Shown here piece by piece: positions 1-7,718 of a stretch of 13,710 nucleotides of DNA. Origin of the DNA: Nitrosomonadales bacterium (GTDB taxonomy: Bacteria; Pseudomonadota; Gammaproteobacteria; Burkholderiales; SG8-41); the NCBI GenBank assembly GCA_009885185.1, contig VFLF01000886.1, forward strand, positions 1 to 13,710. The letters run 5' to 3'. A program made the translations under genes and the position numbers. The first letter of the stretch is position 1. Each line of letters opens with the position of its first letter. Under the pieces are notes generated by a model. That model had not been told where the DNA came from and ran no database searches. It worked only from the letters and a program-made list of their open reading frames with translations.

Positions 1-239
1 AAGCGCGCATAGTCGGGCAGTTGATCCTCTCGGTGCCATTTCAGCAGCCGTTCAATGCGCGCATGGAAATCCTGCTTTTGTGCGACATCAAAATCAAAGT
101 AATCATCAGCCATCCACGCAAGGATGGTATCGGCCTGGTTGTAGCCGATGCGTATGGCGCTGCAGGCAGACAATAGCGTGAGGACGAGCGCCACTAGCAG
201 GACGCGAATCGTGAGTTGGCGAAAGCTATGAATGGGCAT
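1..239 (-). CDS. DUF6279-type lipoprotein, N-terminal part (cut by window edge)
   Basis: The start codon lies at 239-237 and the frame stays open to the left edge, giving about 79 residues. The N-terminus has basic residues, a hydrophobic run (about residues 13-23) and the lipobox Leu-Ser-Ala-Cys with Cys26 as the lipidation site, so this is a predicted lipoprotein. The part after the Cys (IRIGYNQADTILAWMADDYF, then an Asp-rich stretch and a Trp-His-Arg segment) resembles proteobacterial lipoproteins annotated as DUF6279, whose function is not known to me. It follows the HbpS-like gene on the same strand but is separated from it by a terminator, so it is probably its own transcription unit. 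No strong ribosome binding site is visible. The family call is from memory of the motif; the lipoprotein call is direct. Confidence 0.72.
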   Translation of the reverse strand, partial: MPIHSFRQLTIRVLLVALVLTLLSACSAIRIGYNQADTILAWMADDYFDFDVAQKQDFHARIERLLKWHREDQLPDYAR

Positions 240-264
240 CGTGGTTTTGTGCGGGCGATCCAAG

Positions 265-293
265 AAAAAAACAGGGCCGTTCAGGCCCTGTTT
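265..293 (-). terminator. Rho-independent terminator after the HbpS-like gene
   Basis: A perfect 10-bp stem (269-278 with 284-293) closes a 5-nt loop (279-283). On the minus strand it is followed by a T-rich run, starting 24 nt after the stop codon of the HbpS-like gene. It should end the reductase/HbpS transcript before the lipoprotein gene at 239. Confidence 0.85.
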
Positions 294-316
294 GGACAGC
301 GGGAGAGCGGCAACGT

Positions 317-794
317 TCAGAGTGCGCTCACGCCGGCCTTTGCGCATTGCTCATCCTGATCGCCGGTGACGCCGCTGACGCCGACCGCACCAATAATTTT
401 GCCGCCGACCACGATGGGATTGCCACCGGGGGAGCCGATGACGCCAGGCAGAGTGGCGGTGGCCGGGGTGCCGCCTTTATTGATGCCGTCGGCGAACACG
501 CGCGTGGGACGGCGGAAGGTGGCCGCGGAGTTGGCTTTGGCGATGGCGATTCTTACGCTGGCGATTTGCGTGTCGTCCATTTTTTCAAAGTACACCAGCT
601 TGCCGTGGGTGTCGGTTACGGCAACCGCTACACGCCAGCTATTTTTCTGACATTCAGCAATCGTGGCCGCGGCTACTTTTTTTTGCCGCTTCGATGCCGA
701 TGTCGGCGCCGTAGGACTGCGCCTGAGTAACGGTTGCGCCGAATGACAGCGCCAGCAAGCCTGCGATACCCGAGAGGGTTTTCATTTTTGTCAT
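317..794 (-). pseudogene. HbpS/GlcG-family (DUF336) exported protein, frameshifted at an A8 run
   Basis: The start at 794 has a good Shine-Dalgarno (AGGAG, 807-803, 8 nt spacing) and leads into a Sec-type signal peptide with likely cleavage after Ala25. The first frame is correct to the Ala-Ala-Lys-Lys at residues 36-39, then runs to a stop after about 46 residues. The next frame continues with Val-Ala-Ala-Ala-Thr-Ile and carries the rest of the domain: LVYFEKMDDTQ, KANSAATFRRPT, GSPGGNPIVV, GAVGVSG and a C-terminal QCAKAG. Removing one A from the 8-A run (677-684, T on the plus strand) gives a normal 158-residue protein. HbpS/GlcG proteins are small, some bind heme or small organic ligands, and many are secreted. 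The gene follows the aldo/keto reductase by 81 nt and is probably cotranscribed with it. A sequencing indel, a real mutation or slippage at the A run could explain the break. Confidence 0.85.
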
Positions 795-875
795 GATGTT
801 TTCTCCTTTGGTTTTTGGGTGGTTTGATGTTAATGCGCCCGCTACGATACCCTTGGGTAAACGCACAGGCAATGA

Positions 876-1796
876 CTACAGGGTATTAAAGGTTTCCAGC
901 ATGCGTTTGCGAGTGGCCGCATCGGGCAGACGCCCCATGCCGGCCTGCATATTGTCTTTGAGATGCGCGACACGCCGCGTGCCGGGAATCACACAGGTTA
1001 CCGCCGGATGTCCCAGCAGGTATTTCAGAAAAAACTGCGCCCATGACGTGCAGTCGAATTCAGCCGCCCACCCGGGCAGCGGTTTACCCTTGACGCGGCC
1101 AAACAGGTTGGCCTGCGCGAACGGGCGATTGACGATCACCGCCACGCCGGCCTCTAGGCAGGCGGGTAGCAGGCGTGCTTCGGCCTCGCGCTCAGCCATC
1201 GAGTAGTTGAATTGCACGGTATCGTAAGTATTTGTTTTTATTAACTTTTCTAGTTCTACGTGAGCGCCGGCGAGATAGTGGGTGATGCCCATGTAGCGTA
1301 TCTTGCCGCTGGTTTTCCACTCGCGCAGCGTTTTGGTGTGTACTTCCAGATCGAGCAGGTTGTGTATCTGCATCAACTCCATGTGCTGGGTGCGCATGAG
1401 CCTGAACGATTGCTCCATTTGGCGCACACCTGCATCGCGGCCGCTGGCCCAGACCTTGGTGGCGTAGAAGTATCTGTCGCGGTTGCCCAGCTCTCCGGTG
1501 AGGTCGCCGACCACGCGCTCGGCTTCGCCATACATCGGCGAGGAGTCGATCACCGTTCCGCCGAGTGCGGCGAATTCGAGCAGCACTTGTTTGAGTTCCG
1601 TGCGCTCGGGCGCTTTCGATCCGACGTCGAAGGTATCGTAGGTGCCAATGCCGACTACCGGCAGCAGTTCACCGGATTTCGGAATTGCACGTTTAATCAG
1701 CGGCTTATTCGGTTGCGCGGAAAGTGTCATGGGCAGCAGGGCGGTTGCGCCGACAGTGGCGAGATATTGTAGCGTGCGGCGGCGCGAGCGGGACAT
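876..1796 (-). CDS. Tat-exported aldo/keto reductase (paralogue 1)
   Basis: This is a 306-residue aldo/keto reductase expected to reduce or oxidise a carbonyl/alcohol substrate with NAD(P)H. The N-terminus has a twin-arginine-like signal (SRRRTL, then a hydrophobic run to about residue 26), so the enzyme is probably folded in the cytoplasm and exported to the periplasm. The catalytic tetrad is complete: Asp84 and Tyr89 (IDSSPMYGEAE), Lys114 (YATKVW) and His145 (MQIHN). The late motif VIPGTRRVAHLKDN matches the cofactor-binding end of the family. It is clearly paralogous to the reductase at 8750-9703. It precedes the HbpS-like gene on the same strand and diverges from the Sec-containing thioredoxin fusion gene. 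The ATG at 1796 puts the Tat motif at the right distance, but no clear Shine-Dalgarno precedes it. The substrate is unknown. Confidence 0.93.
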   Translation of the reverse strand: MSRSRRRTLQYLATVGATALLPMTLSAQPNKPLIKRAIPKSGELLPVVGIGTYDTFDVGSKAPERTELKQVLLEFAALGGTVIDSSPMYGEAERVVGDLTGELGNRDRYFYATKVWASGRDAGVRQMEQSFRLMRTQHMELMQIHNLLDLEVHTKTLREWKTSGKIRYMGITHYLAGAHVELEKLIKTNTYDTVQFNYSMAEREAEARLLPACLEAGVAVIVNRPFAQANLFGRVKGKPLPGWAAEFDCTSWAQFFLKYLLGHPAVTCVIPGTRRVAHLKDNMQAGMGRLPDAATRKRMLETFNTL

Positions 1797-1873
1797 GGCA
1801 TGGGTTGTGTAATATCAGCGGTATAGTATGCACGCAATCGATTTGTTATTTCGTAATTCTCGACAAACCAAGT

Positions 1874-1940
1874 CCGTTCTTGAGAGCCTGTCGAAGGGCG
1901 TGGTAACGTGGAAGGGCTTCGACAAGCTCAGCCTGAACGG
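1874..1940. repeat. Intergenic imperfect inverted repeat
   Basis: The left arm (1874-1896) and right arm (1917-1940) are near-complementary, including ccgttct/tgaacgg ends and the core tcgaag/cttcga, separated by about 20 nt. The motif cttcgacaagctcag with a cgaacgg-like end resembles an intergenic palindromic repeat common in proteobacterial genomes (recollection, not searched). Between two diverging genes it is more likely a dispersed repeat than a terminator: there is no T run. Confidence 0.65.
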
Positions 1941-1981
1941 GATTATGGTGTTTGTAAATATCAATCACACAGGATTCAACC

Positions 1982-3430
1982 ATGACGCAGACTTTGATTG
2001 CCGACGGACTGGTGGCGTTTGTGAAACGCGCCTGCCCGACGTGCAGCCTGATTGTGCCGCAGATGCAGGAGGCCGCGCGCGCCCGGCGCGATTTTCAGGT
2101 GGTGACGCAGGATGATCCGGCGTTTCCGGCGGGGGTGGCGAACGTGGTGGATGACCACGAGCTCGATCATTCGTATTTGAATAATATCGAAGCCACGCCC
2201 ACGCTGATCCGTTACACGAGCGGAAAAGAAGTCGAGCGCGTAATGGGCTGGGATCGCGCTGGGTGGCAGCGGCTCACCGGCATTGCCACGCTGGGCGGCG
2301 CGTTGCCGCCGCTGGTGCCCGGATGAGGCTCCCGCTCACTCGAGCCCGGGGTGGCCGAGAGACTGGAAGCAAAGCACAAAGGCGGCGTGCTCGCGTCACG
2401 CAAGATTGAATACGCGGTAGAGGATGACCCCGAAGAGTTGTGTTATCAGCGCGGCTGGAGCGACGGCCTGCCGGTAACGCCGCCGACGGACACGCGCGTG
2501 CTGCGCATGTTGCAAGGCACGACACGCAAAGCCGATGAAATCATCGGCAAAATTCCGCCGTATCTCGCGCCCTGCACCATTGAAAAAGTGGCGATCAATG
2601 CGGTGATGGCGGGCTGCAAGCCCGAATATATGCCCGTGCTGCTGGCGGCGCTGGAAGCCGCGCTGGAGCCGGTGTTCACGCTGCACGGCGTACTGGCGAC
2701 GACGTATTTCTCCGGTCCGGTGATTGTCGTCAACGGGCCGATTGCGAAACATATCGGCATGAACTGCGGCATCAATGCGCTGGGGCAGGGCAACCGCGCC
2801 AACATGACCATTGGCCGCGCGCTGAATTTGATCGTGCGCAACGTCGGCGGCGGCAAGCCCGGGGAAGCGGATCGCGCCACACTGGGTGCGCCGAGCAAAA
2901 TCGGTTTGTGTTTTGCCGAGGATGAATCCGATCCGGAATGGGAGCCGCTGTCGGTGGCGCGCGGTTTTAGGCGCGGCGTGTCCACGGTGACGCTGTTTCA
3001 GGGCCATGGCGTCGAAGCCTTCGTTGATCAGAAATCGCGCACGCCGGAGGCGTTGTCGAAATCGTTCGCCACGCACCTGGTGCGCATGGGGCACCTGCGG
3101 CTCACGCAGTCGGCACGCGCCATCGTGGTGTTGTCGCCGGAACACTATCGTATTTACAAGGAAGACGGCTGGGGCCGGCGCGAGATCGAGCGCGCGCTGT
3201 ATGAAGCGACGATCCGTCCGGGACGCGACATTCTCGCGGGCCTGGACGGTATCGGCGAAGGCGTGCCTGCCAGTCGCGCCGATGAAATGATCCCGAAGTT
3301 TCACGACGACGGCCTGGTGGTGGTGCGCGCAGGCGGGCCAGCGGGATTGTTTTCAGGCGTGCTGCCAGGTTGGCTGGCGGGCCGCAACAAGGCGGAATTG
3401 CAACTGGTGACGAAAGCGGTCACGCCATGA
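1982..3430 (+). CDS. Thioredoxin-domain fusion selenoprotein with in-frame TGA (Sec115, UGSR motif)
   Basis: Reading the TGA at 2324-2326 as selenocysteine gives one 482-residue protein. Residues 1-114 are a thioredoxin-like domain with redox motif Cys18-Pro-Thr-Cys21 and a cis-Pro-type Thr-Pro at 72-73. Sec115 begins U-G-S-R, and residues 124-482 form a large conserved-looking domain with GWSDGLPVTPPT, AINAVMAGCKPEY, VVNGPI and ALGQGNRANMTIGRA. The downstream part is in exactly the same frame, has no start with a ribosome binding site, and is coding from the codon after TGA. A SECIS-like hairpin follows the TGA. The start has AGGA (1971-1974) 7 nt upstream. In relatives I recall, Cys occupies the Sec position. 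The role is probably a cytoplasmic thiol/selenol redox reaction; the substrate is unknown. The next gene overlaps it by ATGA. The alternative is a nonsense-mutated Cys codon. Confidence 0.84.
2335..2362 (+). promoter_or_regulatory. SECIS-like hairpin after the TGA of the thioredoxin fusion
   Basis: The upper stem pairs 2339-2342 with 2356-2359 and 2344-2346 with 2353-2355, leaving bulged A2343. The apical loop is CGGGGT (2347-2352). The loop begins 20 nt after the TGA and has G as its second base, inside the published ranges for bacterial SECIS elements (16-37 nt spacing, G in the first two loop bases). The single bulged base three pairs below the loop recalls the layout of E. coli fdhF, although there it is a U. 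A competing hairpin with loop ACTC (2338-2341) is possible. Confidence 0.6.
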
Positions 3431-4779
3431 CTATAGCAACCATTAACCGTTTCATTTCGTTGTTGAGCGGGGCGCTCGAGGCGTTGTCGGCGCGCGTACC
3501 GATTACCGAAATCGAACGGCTTGCGATGCTGATACACCAGTCCATGGATCAGGGGCGCCGCACGTATCACGTCTCAACGCACCTTTTCGATATGTGCGAA
3601 GGCATGAATCCGCGGCAGGTGCTGGCGACGCTGTTTCACGATGTCGTCTATTACCAGCTCGATGGTGGTTTTCCACAGCAGGCTTATAAGCTGTTGATGC
3701 GCTCCATACGCGTTGAGCAGAATGTATTGATGATTCGTGCCATCGATGAAGACGACAAGGGGCTTGCCCTGTGCGCGGGCGTATTCGGCTTCAAGCCCGG
3801 TGAAATCCTGCCGCTGTATGGCGGCATGAATGAACTGCTCAGCGCAGTGGTGGCGATTCGATTGCTGGAACCGCATTTGCCGCCAACGGAATTGCTGGCG
3901 ATAGCGGCCTGCATAGAGGCCACGGTGCCGTTTCGCGGCTTTGCGGCCGACGGCAGCGGGCCGTATGAGCGGCTGGCGAAACGGCTGCGCGGCGTGAGTG
4001 ATGCACTGGGACTTGCGGTATCCGAGGCGGATATCAACAGAATGGTTACCGATGCGGTGGTGATGGCGAATCAGGACGTATCCAGTTTTGCCGAGCCTGA
4101 TCCAGGCACCTTTCTGTCAACGACATGGCTGCTGATCGAGGAATCCAACGCGCCGATGGCGGCCGTGGGGATTTATTCCATACAGGACTATCGCGGCGCG
4201 CTGGTGCGGATGGAAAAATTTCTTAGCACGCTGAATCCAGACCATGTATTTCACTGCTATCGGAATACGCCAGGCGCGGAAAAATTTTCGGCGTTACGCG
4301 GCGCCGCGCGCAAGAATCTTGAATTTGCCACGCATTATCTCGGTGCGAAAATCGTCAGCATCGCCATGGTCGAAGCACTGGCGCTGTTGACTGGCGGCAA
4401 TTGCCCGATTTCGATGTTTCTGGGAGACATCCGCAGTGCGTACGGTAAACCGGATCGTGCTGAAGATTTTTTGCCTGATGTCGCGGGCACCCAGCCATTG
4501 GATGAGCAGTTGCTGCGCGTGCTGGCGGTGGGTCGTTCGAAGGAATCCGCCAGTGACTTGACGGCGTCTCCGCTCACCGCATTCATCTACCGTTATTTGG
4601 GGCACGAAGGCACGTTGCGCGCCTTGCAATCCGCAAAACAGATGTTCGAGGGACAACTGACGCCGCGCGATTTTCTGGCGGGATTGAATGCCGGCATGGT
4701 GAGGGCTTTGATACGGGCGTGCGCCCATATCGCACTATCGCGGGAGGCGCCGCTGCTTGCGCTGGAAAAATCGCTGTAG
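3427..4779 (+). CDS. HD-domain-like protein of unknown function
   Basis: The start at 3427 overlaps the stop of the selenoprotein gene as ATGA, so the two are probably translationally coupled; the frame is open further upstream, but that part lies inside the previous gene. The product is 450 residues, with no signal peptide or membrane segment. Residues 46-72 contain TYHVSTH followed by LFHDVVYY, giving His48, His52 and His71-Asp72, and Asp217 lies in ANQDVSSF. This spacing resembles HD-superfamily metal-dependent phosphohydrolases of the COG4339 type, which have YH...H, an HD pair and a late Asp. The C-terminal half (about 240-450) is mostly helical by composition and not recognised. Neighbours are the selenoprotein upstream and a nucleotide cyclase downstream, so a nucleotide or second-messenger substrate is conceivable but unproven. 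The HD assignment is moderate; the gene itself is certain. Confidence 0.8.
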   Translation: MTIATINRFISLLSGALEALSARVPITEIERLAMLIHQSMDQGRRTYHVSTHLFDMCEGMNPRQVLATLFHDVVYYQLDGGFPQQAYKLLMRSIRVEQNVLMIRAIDEDDKGLALCAGVFGFKPGEILPLYGGMNELLSAVVAIRLLEPHLPPTELLAIAACIEATVPFRGFAADGSGPYERLAKRLRGVSDALGLAVSEADINRMVTDAVVMANQDVSSFAEPDPGTFLSTTWLLIEESNAPMAAVGIYSIQDYRGALVRMEKFLSTLNPDHVFHCYRNTPGAEKFSALRGAARKNLEFATHYLGAKIVSIAMVEALALLTGGNCPISMFLGDIRSAYGKPDRAEDFLPDVAGTQPLDEQLLRVLAVGRSKESASDLTASPLTAFIYRYLGHEGTLRALQSAKQMFEGQLTPRDFLAGLNAGMVRALIRACAHIALSREAPLLALEKSL

Positions 4780-4809
4780 GCTGGCTGTGATCCTCCGTCG
4801 ATAGTTACG

Positions 4810-6945
4810 ATGAAAAAATTACCCAGGCCGGACACCGGTGCGCTGGTGACGCTGGCGATATTGATTGCGGGTGCGGTGCTTAATCTGCTGGACCCATTGC
4901 CGTTGCAGATCTTGCGCAATGCAGTGTTCGATCAGTTCCAGCGCTGGCAGCCGCGCAAGTATGAACCGGCGCCGGTGCGCATCGTCGATATCGATGATGA
5001 GAGCCTGCGTCGGCTGGGCCAGTGGCCCTGGCCACGCACGCGTATCGCGGAATTGATTGAAAAACTGCAAGCACAGGGCGTGACGGTGATTGGTTTCGAT
5101 GTGGTTTTTGCCGAGCCCGATCGCACGTCGCCCAAGTCCATGGTGGACATCTGGAATGTGCCGGGCGATTTGCGCGAGCGGTTGCTGCGTATTCCGGATC
5201 ACGACGAGACGCTGGCGAAGGCTGTGACCCGCGGCGGCGTGGTGCTGGGGTATATTGAAAAGGGCGGTGGTGCGGCTGGCGGGCTGCCCGCGCGATCGTT
5301 TCGCGTGGTGAATGCCGGGGGTGCACCATTGCCCTACTTGCGCGAGCTATCAGGCGCGGTGCCGTCCATTGAATCGATAGGGGCGGCGGCTCAAGGAAAC
5401 GGCGCGCTGGTCTTTTTCCCCGATGCCGACGGCGTGGTGAGGCGTGTGCCATTGATGCTGCGCCTGGGTGATCAGCCGATGCCTTCGCTGGTGGCGGAAT
5501 TGCTGCGGGTTGCGCAGGGACAACGCAATTACGTGGTCAAGGTGTCGGCACAGCAAGGTGCCGGTATTGAGGAAATCAAGGTAGGCGCGGTGACCATTCC
5601 GGCCACGCCCAACGGCGAAATGTGGGTTCATTACACGCCCCGAATCGCGGAACGTTATGTGCCGGCGTGGAAATTACTAGCGGGAGAGGACCAGACGAAC
5701 CTGCTGAAGGATCATATCGTGATCGTGGGTACGTCGGCCCAGGGTTTGATGGACCTGCGTTCGAGCCCGCTGGGCACCATTATTCCGGGCGTCGAGGTGC
5801 ATGCACAGGCGCTTGAGCAAATTCTCTCCGGCAAGTATTTGCAGCGTCCTTTCGGCGCAAAGGTCATTGAAACGCTGGTGATCGTGGTGGGCGGAATGTT
5901 GATCGGCCTGGTTGCCCTGTCCACCAGCGCACTGGTATCCGCCGGCGTGATCGGACTGGTGCTGGCCCTGGTTGGCGCGGGCGCCTGGTTCGCGTTTACG
6001 CGTCATGGTCTGCTGGTGAATCCGCTTACGCCAGGCATGGCGATGCTGCTGACGTTTCTTGCCGGCAGTGTCACGCATCATTTGGCCAGCGAGCGCAAGC
6101 AACGCTGGGTGCGCCAGGCTTTTTCGAGATATGTTTCACCGAACCGCGTTGATTTTCTCATTGGACATCCGGACCAACTCGAGCTTGGCGGGCGGCGTCA
6201 GCAATGCAGTTTTGTGTTTACCGATCTCGCTGGTTTTACCACTTTGATGGAAAAAATGGATCCGGGTGACGCCGTTGCGTTGCTGAATGCGTATCTCGAA
6301 AAGATGATCGCCATTGCGTTTCACCATGGGGGCACGCTAGATCGTATCGTGGGTGATGCCGTGGCCATCATGTTCTCCGCGCCAGTGGAGCAACCCGATC
6401 ACCGGCAGCGTGCGCTGAGTTGTGCGCTGGAAATGTACGCGTTCGCGACCGGCTACTCTGCCGAGCTTGCCGCCAAGGGCACGCATTTCGGCAAGACCCG
6501 CATCGGCGTGCATACTGGCGAAGTGATTGTAGGCAACTTTGGTGGAAGCAATATGTTCGACTACCGCGCCTTGGGTGACTCGGTAAACACGGCTGCACGG
6601 CTTGAAAGCGTAAACAAACATTTGGGGACGACGGTCTGCGTGTCGGAAGCCACCCTGTCGGGTTGCACCGGAGTGGCGGTGCGACCGGTGGGCAAGCTGG
6701 TGCTCATGGGCAAGTCCGAAGCGCTGATGGTGTACGAGCCTCTCGCCGCTGCCAACACGAAATCGCTGGAGCGGGATGCGGATTACGAGGCCGCCTTTAA
6801 TCTGCTGCGCGACCAGAGCCCGCAAGCGTTGGCAGCCTTTGAGCAACTGGCGCTGGCGCGGCCCCAAGATCCGTTAGTGGGCTTGCATCTGGCGCGGCTG
6901 CGTGGCGGAGAGCTGGGTGATTTGATCGTGATGGAAGAAAAATAG
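4810..6945 (+). CDS. CHASE2-domain class III adenylate/guanylate cyclase
   Basis: The product is a 711-residue membrane sensor that should make a cyclic nucleotide in response to an extracytoplasmic signal. It has an N-terminal membrane segment (about 11-30), a periplasmic CHASE2 domain (about 50-345, with IVDIDDESL, GQWPWPR, GFDVVFAEPD and IVGTSAQGLMDLRSSP), three membrane helices (about 352-372, 374-396 and 404-424) and a catalytic domain (about 465-640). Metal-binding aspartates are Asp472 (FTDLAGFT) and Asp516 (IVGDAV); Asp584 (FDYRALGD) and the pair Asn593/Arg597 (NTAAR) are present. The usual purine-selecting Lys position is Arg512. A short tail (about 655-700) may be repeat-like. It lies 30 nt after the HD-like gene, and OmpA-like and FecR-like genes follow, a grouping often seen with CHASE2 cyclases. 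No strong Shine-Dalgarno precedes 4810. Confidence 0.93.
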   Translation: MKKLPRPDTGALVTLAILIAGAVLNLLDPLPLQILRNAVFDQFQRWQPRKYEPAPVRIVDIDDESLRRLGQWPWPRTRIAELIEKLQAQGVTVIGFDVVFAEPDRTSPKSMVDIWNVPGDLRERLLRIPDHDETLAKAVTRGGVVLGYIEKGGGAAGGLPARSFRVVNAGGAPLPYLRELSGAVPSIESIGAAAQGNGALVFFPDADGVVRRVPLMLRLGDQPMPSLVAELLRVAQGQRNYVVKVSAQQGAGIEEIKVGAVTIPATPNGEMWVHYTPRIAERYVPAWKLLAGEDQTNLLKDHIVIVGTSAQGLMDLRSSPLGTIIPGVEVHAQALEQILSGKYLQRPFGAKVIETLVIVVGGMLIGLVALSTSALVSAGVIGLVLALVGAGAWFAFTRHGLLVNPLTPGMAMLLTFLAGSVTHHLASERKQRWVRQAFSRYVSPNRVDFLIGHPDQLELGGRRQQCSFVFTDLAGFTTLMEKMDPGDAVALLNAYLEKMIAIAFHHGGTLDRIVGDAVAIMFSAPVEQPDHRQRALSCALEMYAFATGYSAELAAKGTHFGKTRIGVHTGEVIVGNFGGSNMFDYRALGDSVNTAARLESVNKHLGTTVCVSEATLSGCTGVAVRPVGKLVLMGKSEALMVYEPLAAANTKSLERDADYEAAFNLLRDQSPQALAAFEQLALARPQDPLVGLHLARLRGGELGDLIVMEEK

Positions 6946-6978
6946 TAGGCTGTCCATTCGCGATCCGTACACCAAATA

Positions 6979-7011
6979 TTTACAATTCACCGCGGCGACG
7001 ATGGTTATAAT
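6979..7011 (+). promoter_or_regulatory. Possible promoter of the OmpA/FecR/UGSC genes
   Basis: A perfect -10 hexamer TATAAT lies at 7006-7011, in the only sizeable gap of this strand. TTTACA (6979-6984) resembles a -35 box, but the 21-bp spacing is too long; the alternative TTCACC (6986-6991) is too close at 14 bp. A start near 7018 would leave about 37 nt before the ATG at 7055. The -10 box may be a chance match. Confidence 0.35.
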
Positions 7012-7054
7012 GGCTTGTCAAAAACGGGTCGCCCTAACAGAGGCGGGAGCGCCT

Positions 7055-7678
7055 ATGATGCCAATACGAAGTTTTGTGATAGGAGTAGTTGTCGCGCAAT
7101 GGGTTGCCGGTTGTGCGACACCGCCGCCGCCGGCGCCACTGCCGCCGAAGCCGATGTCGTATGCGGTGCTGCTCGACAATCCCGATGGCTCGGTCGGCGC
7201 GATTACATTTACTAATTCCCGGGGTACGATCCCCATTGATCGCGCGAAAAACGCCGTGAACCTCGATGGTGCCACGGTGCCCTATACCCAGGACGAAAGC
7301 TTAATTCAGAAAGACTTCGGGGCCGCCATTGCGGCGCGTCCCCAGCCGCCAGCCAGTTATCTGTTGTATTTTGAGTCGGGCGGCACGCAATTGACTGCGC
7401 AGTCGCAGTCCTTGATCGCTAAAATCGTTGCTGATGCGGCCAAGCGCCCGACCGCCGATATTTCCGTGATCGGCCACACTGATACCGAAGGTGATGCTGA
7501 TGCCAACGAAAAACTCGGCATGCAGCGTGCGCAGACGGTCTCGCAAATGATTACCGGTGCCGGCATCAAGGTCGCGGAGCTGACGGTGACGTCGCATGGT
7601 GAGCGGGATCTGCTCGTCAGGACGCCGGACAATACGGCGGAGCCGAAAAACCGGCGTGTGGAAGTGACAGTCCGATAA
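7055..7678 (+). CDS. OmpA-like peptidoglycan-binding lipoprotein
   Basis: The product is a 207-residue outer-membrane lipoprotein. The signal peptide ends in the lipobox Val-Ala-Gly-Cys20 and is followed by a proline-rich linker (residues 22-33). The C-terminal OmpA-like domain (about 102-207) has YLLYFESGG, the peptidoglycan-contacting Asp143 in GHTDTEGD, and the terminal NRRVEV arginines 200/201. These domains bind the diaminopimelate of peptidoglycan and tie the outer membrane to the wall. The frame is open upstream to 7001, but only starts at 7055 or 7058 put the lipobox at a normal place; GGGAG (7045-7049) lies 8 nt before 7058 and 5 nt before 7055, so 7058 is equally possible. It follows the CHASE2 cyclase and precedes the FecR-domain gene. 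Confidence 0.92.
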   Translation: MMPIRSFVIGVVVAQWVAGCATPPPPAPLPPKPMSYAVLLDNPDGSVGAITFTNSRGTIPIDRAKNAVNLDGATVPYTQDESLIQKDFGAAIAARPQPPASYLLYFESGGTQLTAQSQSLIAKIVADAAKRPTADISVIGHTDTEGDADANEKLGMQRAQTVSQMITGAGIKVAELTVTSHGERDLLVRTPDNTAEPKNRRVEVTVR

Positions 7679-7718
7679 ATGGATCACGAACATGAGCACT
7701 CAAGTTCCGGGAGGACGT

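Noticed and set aside
1874..1940. Inverted repeat as a transcription terminator
   Set aside because: Lies between diverging genes and has no T run; fits a dispersed palindromic repeat better.
2396..3304. Minus-strand open frame opposite the selenoprotein C-terminal domain
   Set aside because: His/Arg-rich shadow with no motif; the plus strand is clearly the coding one.
3370..3429. Upstream extension of the HD-like gene
   Set aside because: The added residues lie within the preceding gene in another frame; the ATGA start at 3427 is the natural one.
2351..3430. Separate gene starting at GTG 2351
   Set aside because: No ribosome binding site, in exact frame with the upstream thioredoxin part, and the sequence between TGA and GTG reads as protein; treated as one gene through TGA.
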